Shown one piece after another: positions 32,486 through 40,617 of a stretch of 64,000 nucleotides of DNA. Location of the stretch: contig DASXLD010000070.1 of the NCBI GenBank assembly GCA_036496385.1, forward strand, positions 1 to 64,000. Direction: 5' to 3'. Numbering within the stretch: position 1 is the first letter of the stretch; every line of letters begins with the position of its first letter. Both the position numbers and the translations under genes were made by a program. Source of the DNA: Schlegelella_A sp036496385. GTDB lineage: Bacteria; Pseudomonadota; Gammaproteobacteria; Burkholderiales; Burkholderiaceae_C. The notes beneath the pieces were generated by a model. It made no database searches and had not been told where the DNA came from. It saw only the letters and a program-made list of their open reading frames with translations.

Positions 32486-35473
32486 TCAACAGCCTGTAGC
32501 GATCCAGCTGGCAATGGTGTTGTAGTCGGCACTGCCGATCGGCAGGATGGCGGTGGTCTGCGGCGTTGCCCGCAATGCCGGGTGCGGCACCGTCGACGGC
32601 TTGCTCAGCAAGTAGTTCGACGCCGGATTGCACGCATTCGAGATCATCGACAACGTCACTCCGTAGTCGCCCTCTGCATCGCCCATCAGCACGAAGCGGT
32701 TGTTGGTGAAAGACGTGCCGATTGCAGGAGCGCCGGCCATGCTACTGCTGACGCCTTGGTGGCAGGTGGCGGCGCACGTCGTAGTGAGGATCGGCAGGAC
32801 TTTCTGCGCGAAAACGTCCATGTCCAGGCCCGTGATGGTGGCGACGTTGGCACCCGGATCGAACGGATCGTTGTAGTACTTGCCGCCGAGGTCCATCCAC
32901 TCGGAGATCAGACGAATCTCCGCTCTGTTGAGCATCTTCGAGTGATCCGGCGCAGTCGCCGGCGGATTCGGATGCGCCGTTTTGTCTTCTGCACTCGACA
33001 TCAGGCTCTGGCCGGTCATGATCTCCAGCAGGCGGCTCTTGCGTGCGAGGCCGAGCGCTTCGCCTTCGCTCGCCATCGTGTTGACGAGCGCGGGGCCGCG
33101 GACGATCACGATCTCGCCTTCCTCGATGCGCGTCACCGGCAGGCCCGTCGTCGGGTCGATCTGCGGGTCGCCGAGCATCAGGTCCTGGTAAGACTCGGTC
33201 CGCCCGGTCCCCGAGATCGACGCAGTCAGGTCGAGCTTGTCCGGGTCGTTGTGGCATCCGGTGCAGGTGTTGGCGCCACGGTTCATCGTCCACAGCGGCG
33301 CGATGTGCGTCGGGTAGTTGATGATCCCGTTCGCCGGCACCGCGGTCTTGAGGTCATCGGCCGGAAGGGCATTGCCGACGTACATGAGCGCGACCGATTT
33401 GCGCGCAGTGACGCCGGCCTGGGTGGTGTCGGCCCAGTAGTCCGTCGACACGAGGTCGGGGATCATCTTGAGCGCGTTGGCGTCGAGTCGCGTGTGCGTG
33501 CCGGCCATCGTCTCGCCCGACTGGTGCGCTACGGAGAGCGCCGTCTTGATCCCTGCCGGCACGGCGTTGGCCACCGCACCGGAGTTGATCGCGCCGCCGC
33601 GACGCGGGCTGTGGCAGCCGTCGCAGGTGCGACGCTCGCCGGGCCGGACCTGGATCCAGTTGGTGTGCGTCTGGAACGCCTGGCCCTGCTCGTTGACGAC
33701 CGCGAGTCCGATCGGCGTGTCGGCCGGGACGGTCAGCTTGAACGAGCCGTCCGGCTCGATCGGCGCATAGCCGACGATCTGCTGCATCTCGAACTCGGTC
33801 TCGCCGATCGCCTCGCGCATGCCGCTCATGCCGGCACCCGGGGCGATCGCGCGGACGGCGCGGATGAAGCGCGCCGGCGAGCAGTTGTAGGCCGCATTGG
33901 CGGGATCCTTCATCTTCACCAGGTCGGCAACCTGCGAGCGCGTGTCGAGCGGATCGCTCGGCGCGGTCATCGCGATCTGCGTCGCGCAGCCGGCCGGCAT
34001 GTCGGCGGCGGTCAGGACGCCGTTGCCCATGCGGCCGAGGCCGTCGGTATCGTAGACGCTACGCACTTCGAGCAGACCGAGGTTCTGCGCCGCGAGCGTC
34101 GCGTCGACGTTGGTCGGCAGCGTCGCGTTCGGCTCGGTGCGCGCCTGGATCGCGACCGGGTGCGTGTTCATCATTCCCGGCGGCGCCGCGGCGACGATCA
34201 GGAACGTCTGCGCCTTCGGGTCGAACATGTAGATCGCGTAGGACGGGTTGACGTTGTCCTTCAGGTCGTCCGCGGCGACGTCCTCGTTCGTACGCTCCAT
34301 GCCGAGACGCGACATCTCGGCCGCCGTCAGCGTCGCGCACGAGACGATGACGCCACTGCGGCTCGCCTCGCACGGCGTGTACGACACGAGCACGCGGTCG
34401 GTGCCGTCCCAGAGCGGATACGGGGTGCTGATCCGGCCGTATTGCGACAGCCCGGTGCCGATGTTCAGCGACTGCGCCGTCGCCTGGTGCTGGCCGATGC
34501 CGGTGACGCCCGGCTGTGACGGCGTGTTCTCCTCGGAGAAGTTCGCCGCATCGATGAAGACCAGCCCGCCGCCTTCGTGGGTGCGCGAAAGCGGCATCAG
34601 GTCGGAGGCCAGGAAGCCCGCGTACTTGCCCTTCGGATCCATGTCGCGCGGGTGCAGGAAGCTGTTGCCCGAGCTGTGGGCACCGTAGAGGACGAACAGG
34701 TCGGTGCCGTCCGGCTTGGCGCGGAAGATCTTGAAGTGGTTGCGGCCACCGACGTGGTCCCAGCGCGAGAACATGATGTCGCCGTTCTGGCGCACCGTCG
34801 GGCTGCGGTCGTGGCTCTGGTTGAACGAGATCTGCGTCACGTTGCCGCCGTCGGCGTCCATCGTGTGCAGGTTGAAGACAGTCTCGCGCTCGTATTCGTC
34901 GCGGGCCTTGTAGCTGTGACCGAGGGCCTGGTTGACGCTCGACTTGGTCTGGCGATTGGAAGTGAAGACGTAGCCGCGGCCCGCCGGGAGATAGGTCGGC
35001 TCGACGTCGTCGTTGCCGGTTGCGGTGAGGCGACGGAAGGTACCGCCCGTGAGGCCGCCCACCGTCATGTCGTATTCCCAGATGTTCCAGGCGCCGGTGC
35101 AGGCCGCCGCGGCACCGATCTTCGACGTGTTGCTGGCCGGGCAGCGCATCGCGAACACGATCTTCTTGCCGTCGTACGAGACGTCGGGGCTCTGGACATC
35201 GCCGAGGCCTTGCGTGAACTGCGCCGTGACGTTGTGCTCGAGCGCGCTCGCCGAGGACTTCTCGCGGATCATCAAGTCGCCACCAGGCGCGCTCGGTCCG
35301 CCGTTGGTCGGGTTCTGGCTGATCGTGTTGGCACGCTGTGCGTAGGCGATCGGCACGTCCCCCGCCACCGTGACGGTGGCCGAGTCGCCGCTGCTACTGC
35401 CGCTTCCGCAGCCTGCCAGCGCGCCCAACAGTAAGGTGCTGGCCCATAAGGATCCGGTCACGACCTTGTTCAT
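32486..35473 (-). CDS. HzsA-related multiheme c-type lipoprotein
   Basis: This 995-residue protein starts at ATG 35473 with AGGAG seven bases upstream. It has a signal peptide with lipobox (GALAGCG, Cys about 22), an N-terminal beta-propeller-like region with PD40-type repeats (about 90-330), and a C-terminal part with heme sites: CDGCH at 617-621, CTGCH at 737-741 and CAATCH (CX3CH) at 900-905. The middle and C-terminal parts resemble the hydrazine synthase alpha-subunit family, but the organism shows no sign of anammox chemistry. Substrate is therefore unknown. Heme maturation would need the Ccm system, which is not in this window. Confidence 0.8.
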   Translation of the reverse strand: MNKVVTGSLWASTLLLGALAGCGSGSSSGDSATVTVAGDVPIAYAQRANTISQNPTNGGPSAPGGDLMIREKSSASALEHNVTAQFTQGLGDVQSPDVSYDGKKIVFAMRCPASNTSKIGAAAACTGAWNIWEYDMTVGGLTGGTFRRLTATGNDDVEPTYLPAGRGYVFTSNRQTKSSVNQALGHSYKARDEYERETVFNLHTMDADGGNVTQISFNQSHDRSPTVRQNGDIMFSRWDHVGGRNHFKIFRAKPDGTDLFVLYGAHSSGNSFLHPRDMDPKGKYAGFLASDLMPLSRTHEGGGLVFIDAANFSEENTPSQPGVTGIGQHQATAQSLNIGTGLSQYGRISTPYPLWDGTDRVLVSYTPCEASRSGVIVSCATLTAAEMSRLGMERTNEDVAADDLKDNVNPSYAIYMFDPKAQTFLIVAAAPPGMMNTHPVAIQARTEPNATLPTNVDATLAAQNLGLLEVRSVYDTDGLGRMGNGVLTAADMPAGCATQIAMTAPSDPLDTRSQVADLVKMKDPANAAYNCSPARFIRAVRAIAPGAGMSGMREAIGETEFEMQQIVGYAPIEPDGSFKLTVPADTPIGLAVVNEQGQAFQTHTNWIQVRPGERRTCDGCHSPRRGGAINSGAVANAVPAGIKTALSVAHQSGETMAGTHTRLDANALKMIPDLVSTDYWADTTQAGVTARKSVALMYVGNALPADDLKTAVPANGIINYPTHIAPLWTMNRGANTCTGCHNDPDKLDLTASISGTGRTESYQDLMLGDPQIDPTTGLPVTRIEEGEIVIVRGPALVNTMASEGEALGLARKSRLLEIMTGQSLMSSAEDKTAHPNPPATAPDHSKMLNRAEIRLISEWMDLGGKYYNDPFDPGANVATITGLDMDVFAQKVLPILTTTCAATCHQGVSSSMAGAPAIGTSFTNNRFVLMGDAEGDYGVTLSMISNACNPASNYLLSKPSTVPHPALRATPQTTAILPIGSADYNTIASWIATGC

Positions 35474-35504
35474 GGAAGTCTCCTGGTGGTCTCGGGTGCG
35501 AAAG

Positions 35505-36581
35505 TCATTGCGTCGTCGACGCGCTGGTTGGAGGTGGAGCTGAAAGCAATCCTGACGAGAAACGAAGCGCGCCGTCGGCATCAACGACGATCGCGTCGAC
35601 ACCCGACTGAGATTCGACGAGAGCCATTCCGCGCTCGACGCCGAGCACGAACACGATCTTGGAAAGGGCCTCGCTGGTCAAGCCATCGGCGGCAAGAATC
35701 GTCACGCTTTGTATGCCGCGTGGAGATTTACCGGTTGCCGGGTCGATCAGATGGTGAAACCGCGTGCCGTCGGCGTCGAAATAGCGCTCGTAGTCGCCCG
35801 AGGTCGAGATCGAGACGTCTTCCAGGGGCAGCATCGCCACGACCTGGCCGGGCCGGCGCGGGTCGCGGACGCCGATCGTCCAGGGTCGGCCGCGGCGGTC
35901 ACCGATGACACGGCTGTCGCCACCGGCGCTCACCATCGCGTGGGCGATGCCGCGCCGACGCAGGATCGCGGTCGCGTTGTCGACGGCGTGACCCTTGGCG
36001 AAGCCGCCGAGATCGATCCGCATGCCGGGCTTGGCGAAACGGACCGTCCTCTGCTGGCTGTCGAGGACCAGCCCGCGCCAGCCGACGGCGGCGTGGGCGC
36101 TGGCGAGCTCCGCGTCGCTCGGGCGGACACGATTGCGGTAGTCGTAGAGCTGGCCGACCGCGGCGTAGGTGATGTCGAACGCACCGACGGAGAGCTCGGA
36201 GAACTCGGCCGCGCGGACGATCAGGCGCGCCATCTCGACGCTGACCGGCACCGGCGCCGCGAAGGCCTCCCGGTTGATCCGCGAGAGCTCGGAATCTTCC
36301 TTGTGGGGGCTCATCGTGCGGTCGATGCGGCGCATCTCGTCCATCACCGCGGTGACCGCGGCCTCGCCGCCGGCCTGCTCGTCGGCCCACAGCTCGACGA
36401 CGATGCTGGTGCCCATGATCGACTCTTCGCGCTTCAGCCACGCGCTGCGCTTGCCGGACAGGAAGCTGCCTAGCACGGGTGCCTCACGACGGCTTGCCTT
36501 CAGGGTGGCGTACACGGGTGGCGCTCTTGCGGAGTGGGCGGCAGCGACAGATGGATACGAATGCCGGTCCCGCCTCCTCAC
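35505..36581 (-). CDS. apbE: ApbE-family FAD:protein FMN transferase
   Basis: This 358-residue protein has the ApbE fold: the start REESIMGTSIVVELW (about residue 51), the family MVSAGGDSRVIG, the ISTSGDYERYF segment (about 258-268) and HHLIDPATGKS (about 275-286). ApbE attaches FMN to a Thr/Ser of periplasmic target proteins. The visible N-terminus has no clear signal peptide or lipobox before the domain, which is odd for this enzyme; an alternative start may exist. It is the first gene of the leftward cluster, 31 bases upstream of the HzsA-like gene. No D(x)SGAT-type target motif was found in the neighbours on inspection. Confidence 0.85.
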   Translation of the reverse strand: MRRRDRHSYPSVAAAHSARAPPVYATLKASRREAPVLGSFLSGKRSAWLKREESIMGTSIVVELWADEQAGGEAAVTAVMDEMRRIDRTMSPHKEDSELSRINREAFAAPVPVSVEMARLIVRAAEFSELSVGAFDITYAAVGQLYDYRNRVRPSDAELASAHAAVGWRGLVLDSQQRTVRFAKPGMRIDLGGFAKGHAVDNATAILRRRGIAHAMVSAGGDSRVIGDRRGRPWTIGVRDPRRPGQVVAMLPLEDVSISTSGDYERYFDADGTRFHHLIDPATGKSPRGIQSVTILAADGLTSEALSKIVFVLGVERGMALVESQSGVDAIVVDADGALRFSSGLLSAPPPTSASTTQ

Positions 36582-36761
36582 GCAGATGACGTGCCCGTGC
36601 GCGCAAATGCCGAACTGGGTCGAGAAACGCCACTATTTGCCCGCTGCGCCGAGGCTCCCGAACGGCCGCAACGCGGGAAGCGACGAATTTTTCACGGTGT
36701 GCGTGCAGATGCTTCACATGTGTCCGGACGCAACCGGCACGCCCGGCCGCGTGTCCTGCGA

Positions 36762-37631
36762 TCAAGTGGTGTAGAGGGTCACGAGCAGCATCGCGAAGCG
36801 GTAGGCGACGACGATGACAACGACCCAGATCGCGAGAACGATCGCCTTGACGGCGCCGGCGAGACCTCGGGCGCCGTACACGGTCGCTGCCGCCGCATAC
36901 AAGTAGAGCGCCGACGCGACCACGATCAACCCCGTCAGCGCGTTGTCGACCGGCGCCGACTCGAGACCGCGGCTGCCGAACAGCACCGCTACCGCAGCAG
37001 CGGCCAGGCAGAGACAGAACAGCAGCAGGACGAAGGCATAGAAGTGGAGCGCGAAGGCGAGGTGGACCGAAAACGGCTGCCGGCTGCGCAAGAAGAGCAA
37101 GGGCAGCGCGATCGCGAACGGCGGCACCATCGCAATCACGAGCGACTTGGCATGAAGCACGACGGCACGGTCGAACAGTGGCGCGTAGGCTTCCAGCGTT
37201 GTCCTCGTCGCCGCCAGTCGATCGGCGACGAGATCCTGCGCGAGCGCGCTCCAGTCCTGCTGGTGCAGATGCGATGCGAGCGACGACGAGAACACCCGCA
37301 TGTGCGTCAGTGACTGGGCGGCGAAGAAGGCGACGTTCGCGAGCAGGAAGAGCTGAAGGGGGCCGACCAGGGGCTTGCGCCGCCCTTCGGCGTAGGCGAG
37401 GGTCAGGCTGCCCGGATGTCGCAACAGGCCGCGCAGAGTTCGCAGGAGGCGCCCGTCGACGCCGCCGACCGCCTTCGCCAGCTGCGCCACGATCCCCTTC
37501 AGGGAGAGATCCGCGGCAACGATCGGCCGCTCGCCGCAGCCGGGGCAGAACGGCGTCGTCACCGCCGCCCTGCAGCTCGGACAGGTCCACGCTGCGACGC
37601 GCTGTTCGTTCGCCAAGCGGTCGTGCGTCAC
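36762..37631 (-). CDS. DUF3667 zinc-ribbon membrane protein
   Basis: This 289-residue protein has an N-terminal zinc ribbon with two CxxC pairs (WTCPSCRAAV at about 15-24 and FCPGCGERP at 28-36), followed by about five transmembrane segments (around 105-125, 165-185, 190-215, 230-255, 265-285). The family DUF3667 has no known activity. The gene is separated from apbE by 180 bases and is 12 bases downstream of the cytochrome b561 gene, which may place it in that transcript. Confidence 0.8.
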   Translation of the reverse strand: MTHDRLANEQRVAAWTCPSCRAAVTTPFCPGCGERPIVAADLSLKGIVAQLAKAVGGVDGRLLRTLRGLLRHPGSLTLAYAEGRRKPLVGPLQLFLLANVAFFAAQSLTHMRVFSSSLASHLHQQDWSALAQDLVADRLAATRTTLEAYAPLFDRAVVLHAKSLVIAMVPPFAIALPLLFLRSRQPFSVHLAFALHFYAFVLLLFCLCLAAAAVAVLFGSRGLESAPVDNALTGLIVVASALYLYAAAATVYGARGLAGAVKAIVLAIWVVVIVVAYRFAMLLVTLYTT

Positions 37632-37643
37632 GAGGCGCCCTCG

Positions 37644-38210
37644 CTAGCGTCGCGGTGCGAACCACATGCGCCAGAACGTACCGTCCTTGTCGATCAGCAG
37701 GTGCTTGAGCGCGCCCGCGACGTGGAGGGCGACGAGCGGAACCAGCGTCCACAGGAGCACGCCATGGGCGGTGAAGAACAGCTCGGACGTGTCGTGGTCG
37801 GGAGCCGTCCACCGCGGCGTCGCAATGCCGAACCACTGCACGCCCGCTTTGCTGTACGAGGCGCCGAGATAGCCGGTGATCGGCAGCGCGACGATGAGGA
37901 CGTAGAGCAAGGCGTGGCTGGCCGACGCCAGCCTCGACTCCCACGCGGCTCCCTCGGGGCGAGGCTCGGGCCGGTGCGTCAGCCGCCAGAGCACGCGCGC
38001 GGCGACGAGCGCGGCGATCACCAGGCCGATCGATTTGTGCAGCTCGAAGAACTGCTCGCTTCCGGGCTCATGCTCGATCCACATCATCCGCCAGCCGATT
38101 GCGGTCGTCAGCGTGATCAGGATCGCGAGCAGCCAATGGAGGGCGATGGCCGTGCCGCTGTAGCGCCACGGCATGGCGGCCGAGGAGCCGACCGGTGGCA
38201 CGTTGTCCAT
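37644..38210 (-). CDS. Cytochrome b561-family membrane protein
   Basis: The 188-residue inner-membrane protein has four transmembrane helices with conserved heme-ligand histidines: ALHWLLA near residue 24-30, FELHKSIG (about 55-62), ASHALLYV (about 97-104) and FTAHGVLLW (about 145-153). Prokaryotic cytochrome b561 proteins move electrons across the membrane, from ubiquinol or to a periplasmic partner. The multiheme cluster next door makes an electron-transfer link attractive but not shown. It follows 9 bases after the coiled-coil gene. Confidence 0.88.
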   Translation of the reverse strand: MDNVPPVGSSAAMPWRYSGTAIALHWLLAILITLTTAIGWRMMWIEHEPGSEQFFELHKSIGLVIAALVAARVLWRLTHRPEPRPEGAAWESRLASASHALLYVLIVALPITGYLGASYSKAGVQWFGIATPRWTAPDHDTSELFFTAHGVLLWTLVPLVALHVAGALKHLLIDKDGTFWRMWFAPRR

Positions 38211-38219
38211 GACCGGACT

Positions 38220-38636
38220 CTACAAGCCGTCGACGTGCTCGACGATCTTGCGCAGGAACTCGAGCTCCTTCATTCGTTCCTGCGCGACCGTCTGCAGCTC
38301 GCCGAGCTCGGCGTTCTGCGCGCGCAGCCGTTCCTCGGTCTTGCCCCGGATCGCGTCGGCGCGCCGCACTTCGGCCTTCAGCTCCTCGACGCCCTCTTCC
38401 ATCTCGACGTACTCGGCGATGCGGGCCTCGAGACGGTTGATCTCCTCCGACTTGGCGGCGACATTGCGGGCGAGCTGCGCCTCGCGGCGCCGGCTCGAGC
38501 GGCTCTGCAGACGGAGCAGCACGTACATGATGGAGACCGCGACCAGCGTGATCGACATGATCAGCAGCAGTCCCCACAGGATCTGGATGATGGCCTTGGT
38601 CTCGACGGCGTAGATCGCGATCTCGTTCGGACTCAA
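38220..38636 (-). CDS. Single-pass membrane protein with coiled coil
   Basis: The likely start is TTG 38636, giving a 138-residue protein with a GGGAAAG-like ribosome-binding stretch upstream; the longer open frame continues without plausible start codons close by. A transmembrane helix (about residues 20-42) is followed by a long heptad-rich coiled coil (about 45-135, for example NRLEARIAEYVEMEEGVEELKAEV and EERLRAQNAELGELQTVAQERMKELEFLR). It could be a structural or scaffolding protein. No family is recognised. Confidence 0.6.
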   Translation of the reverse strand: MSPNEIAIYAVETKAIIQILWGLLLIMSITLVAVSIMYVLLRLQSRSSRRREAQLARNVAAKSEEINRLEARIAEYVEMEEGVEELKAEVRRADAIRGKTEERLRAQNAELGELQTVAQERMKELEFLRKIVEHVDGL

Positions 38637-38793
38637 GGTCGTTCTTTCCCGTTCGCTCAAGGATGCGAAGCGACGCCCTCCCTTCGGGCGCCGTTGCGCA
38701 ACGCGTGCCCTCTGCCGCGTGCGGCCGGCGGGTCGCGCGCGGCTGGGAGCGGATGCTAGTCGGCGCCGCAGCCGCCCGATAGGGCGCGAACCA

Positions 38794-39936
38794 CTATGCG
38801 GTCGGCATGACTGCGGAGGTAGCGCCGATCCGCGCGGCGACGGCGAGCGCCTGTGCGGCGATCGTGCGCAGCAGGCCGCCGGGCTGGCGGGTGTCGAAGC
38901 CGACGAAGTAGATCCCCGCGAGCGGCCCATCGCCGGCCATCGCCGGCGGCAGCCCACTTGCGTCGATCGGCACCACGATGCCCGGAAAGAGCGCGTCGAT
39001 GCCGGCGCGATAACCGGTCGCGAGCACGATCGCATCGAACGACGCCTTGCTGCCGTCGACGAACTCGGCACCGTCACCGCCCAGGCGGCGGATCCCCGGC
39101 CGGACCCCGATCTCGCCGGCGCGAATTCGCGCCAACGTGCCGACGTCGATCACCGGCGTGCGGCCGAGCTCGCGCAGCTCGCGCAGCGGCGAGATCGGCG
39201 AACGACGCAAGCCGAGCTGTCGGATGTCGCCGACACTGATTCCGGCGAGGAAGCGCGCCAGCGCATCGCCGAGCCTGGTCGGCAGACGGGCGAGCAGGAT
39301 CGACGTTTCCTGCGTCGGCCGGCCGAGGACATCGCGCAGGACGATATTGACCGGCGAGCGTACCGAGAGTGTCGCGGCGACGCCGTGCTCGGCGAGGTCG
39401 AGCGCGATCTCGGCGCCGGTGTTGCCCATGCCGACGACGAGAACGCGCTGCCCTGCGAAAGGTGTCGCGTTGCGGTAGTCGCGGCTGTGCAGGATCTTGC
39501 CGGCGAACGCATCCTCGCCGTCGATCCGCGGCACGTTGGGCTGATTGTTCGCGCCGGTCGCGATCACGACGACGTTCGATCGGTATGCCTGCCCCGATCG
39601 CGTCGCAGTGCGCCAGCCTTCGCCGTCGCGGGCGATCGTTGTCGCTTCCTCGCCGAAGCGCGGCTCGACCCCGGAACGTTCCGCGTACGCGTCGAGATAG
39701 TCGACGACTCCCTGGCGCGGCACGTAGCGAGGCTGCTCACCCGCAAACGCCAGCCCCGGCAGCGCCGACAGCGACTTCACGGTGTGGAGATGGAGCCGCT
39801 CGTAGTGCGTGCGCCAGGCAGCGCCCACCGCCTGCGCCTTCTCGATCACGAGGGGCCTTCTGCCCTTGTCGATCAGCGCTGCCGCGACCGCGAGCCCTGC
39901 GGGCCCGGCGCCGATCACCAGAATGTCGTTCTCCAT
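38794..39936 (-). CDS. Flavin-containing monooxygenase-like NAD(P)/FAD oxidoreductase
   Basis: This 380-residue enzyme has the N-terminal FAD motif GAGPAGLAVAAAL (about 8-20), the second nucleotide-binding motif GMGNTGAEIALDL (about 170-182) and the conserved ATGYRAG (about 318-324) of flavin monooxygenases of the YUCCA/FMO type. The product oxygenates an unknown nucleophilic substrate or acts as a simple oxidoreductase. I chose ATG 39936, where the family start is. It is divergent from the DUF1566 gene with its promoter-like TATAAT. Confidence 0.86.
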   Translation of the reverse strand: MENDILVIGAGPAGLAVAAALIDKGRRPLVIEKAQAVGAAWRTHYERLHLHTVKSLSALPGLAFAGEQPRYVPRQGVVDYLDAYAERSGVEPRFGEEATTIARDGEGWRTATRSGQAYRSNVVVIATGANNQPNVPRIDGEDAFAGKILHSRDYRNATPFAGQRVLVVGMGNTGAEIALDLAEHGVAATLSVRSPVNIVLRDVLGRPTQETSILLARLPTRLGDALARFLAGISVGDIRQLGLRRSPISPLRELRELGRTPVIDVGTLARIRAGEIGVRPGIRRLGGDGAEFVDGSKASFDAIVLATGYRAGIDALFPGIVVPIDASGLPPAMAGDGPLAGIYFVGFDTRQPGGLLRTIAAQALAVAARIGATSAVMPTA

Positions 39937-40029
39937 GCGCACGTGCTCCGCGCGCAAGGATAGTCGCCACGCCGCGCGCGGCACATCGCTCGACGGCCAA
40001 CCCGGTCGGGCCGGCGTGGAGTTCATTTC

Positions 40030-40035
40030 TATAAT
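40030..40035 (+). promoter_or_regulatory. Candidate -10 box of the DUF1566 gene
   Basis: A perfect TATAAT lies 55 bases upstream of the DUF1566 start codon in otherwise GC-rich sequence. No close TTGACA is seen at 16-18 bases upstream, so the -35 would be weak or replaced by an activator. The region to 39936 also holds the promoter of the leftward monooxygenase gene. Treated as a candidate only. Confidence 0.45.
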
Positions 40036-40090
40036 CTGCCCGCCGATGCGGTCCGCACCGGCGTCCGAACGCCGACCAGGGGGAGATTTC

Positions 40091-40591
40091 ATGACACTGT
40101 CTCGTGGGGCCGCGCTCGGCTCTCGCATCGCGGCGTGTTCGCTGCTCGCCTTCGCCGCTGGTGCAAGCCTCGCCCAGGGACGCTTCGCGATCTCTGCCGA
40201 CGGCCAGGAAGTCACCGACTCGACCACGCGCCTGATCTGGCGCCGCTGTGCCGAGGGGATGCACTGGGACGGCAAGACCTGCAGCGGCAAGCCGGCCGCC
40301 TTCACCTACAAGGAAGCCAAGCAGGCCGCCGACGCCGCCCACGACCATGTCAAGTTCTGGCGCATCCCGGACCGCGACGAGCTGGTCGCCATCGTCGACA
40401 AGACCGCGAAGAAGAAGCCCCTGATCGACGCCAAGGCGTTTCCGGCAACGCCGAAGAACCTGTTCTGGGCCATCCGCGAAGGCCACGACGACGACCTCAA
40501 TGCCTGGCTCGTCAACTTCAGCAATGGCAAGGTGCGCGCGAATCTCGGCCAGAAGAAGTTCCCGCTGCGTCTCGTGCGCGCGACCCCGTAG
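40091..40591 (+). CDS. DUF1566-domain secreted protein
   Basis: This 166-residue protein has ATG 40091 with GGGGGAG upstream, a signal peptide (residues 1-29, ending SLAQG) and a DUF1566 (lectin-like) domain: RLIWRRCAEGMHWDGKTC..., TYKEAKQAAD, FWRIPDRDELVAIVD and VNFSNGKVRANLGQKKFPLRLVR. The two cysteines about 53 and 64 could form a disulfide. DUF1566 is found in many secreted bacterial proteins of unknown role. It stands alone, convergent with the response regulator-cyclase gene. Confidence 0.88.
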   Translation: MTLSRGAALGSRIAACSLLAFAAGASLAQGRFAISADGQEVTDSTTRLIWRRCAEGMHWDGKTCSGKPAAFTYKEAKQAADAAHDHVKFWRIPDRDELVAIVDKTAKKKPLIDAKAFPATPKNLFWAIREGHDDDLNAWLVNFSNGKVRANLGQKKFPLRLVRATP

Positions 40592-40617
40592 CCGAAGCGC
40601 ACGCAGGGCGCCCGTCG

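Larger units (their letters stand above)
18790..36581 (-). other. Seventeen-gene co-oriented motor/TPR/redox cluster
   Basis: From apbE (36581) to the AgmX-like gene (18790) all genes run leftward with gaps of 5-47 bases or overlaps, and no terminator-like hairpin is visible between them. In order: apbE, HzsA-like multiheme lipoprotein, heme lipoprotein, SH3/beta-barrel protein, beta-barrel protein, TlpA-like, DUF4266, DUF3570, secreted protein, three TPR proteins, small secreted protein, MotA/TolQ-like, two ExbD-like and AgmX/PglI protein. This arrangement suggests one transcript or one functional unit; the feature records the unit, genes are listed separately. Confidence 0.75.

Noticed and set aside
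32486..35473. Anammox hydrazine synthase
   Set aside because: No HzsB/HzsC-like subunits or hydrazine dehydrogenase genes are near; only the fold similarity supports the name.
38220..39077. A 285-residue form of the coiled-coil protein
   Set aside because: The extra N-terminal 147 residues are Arg/Ser-rich, antisense to the monooxygenase gene end and have no ribosome site; TTG 38636 fits better.
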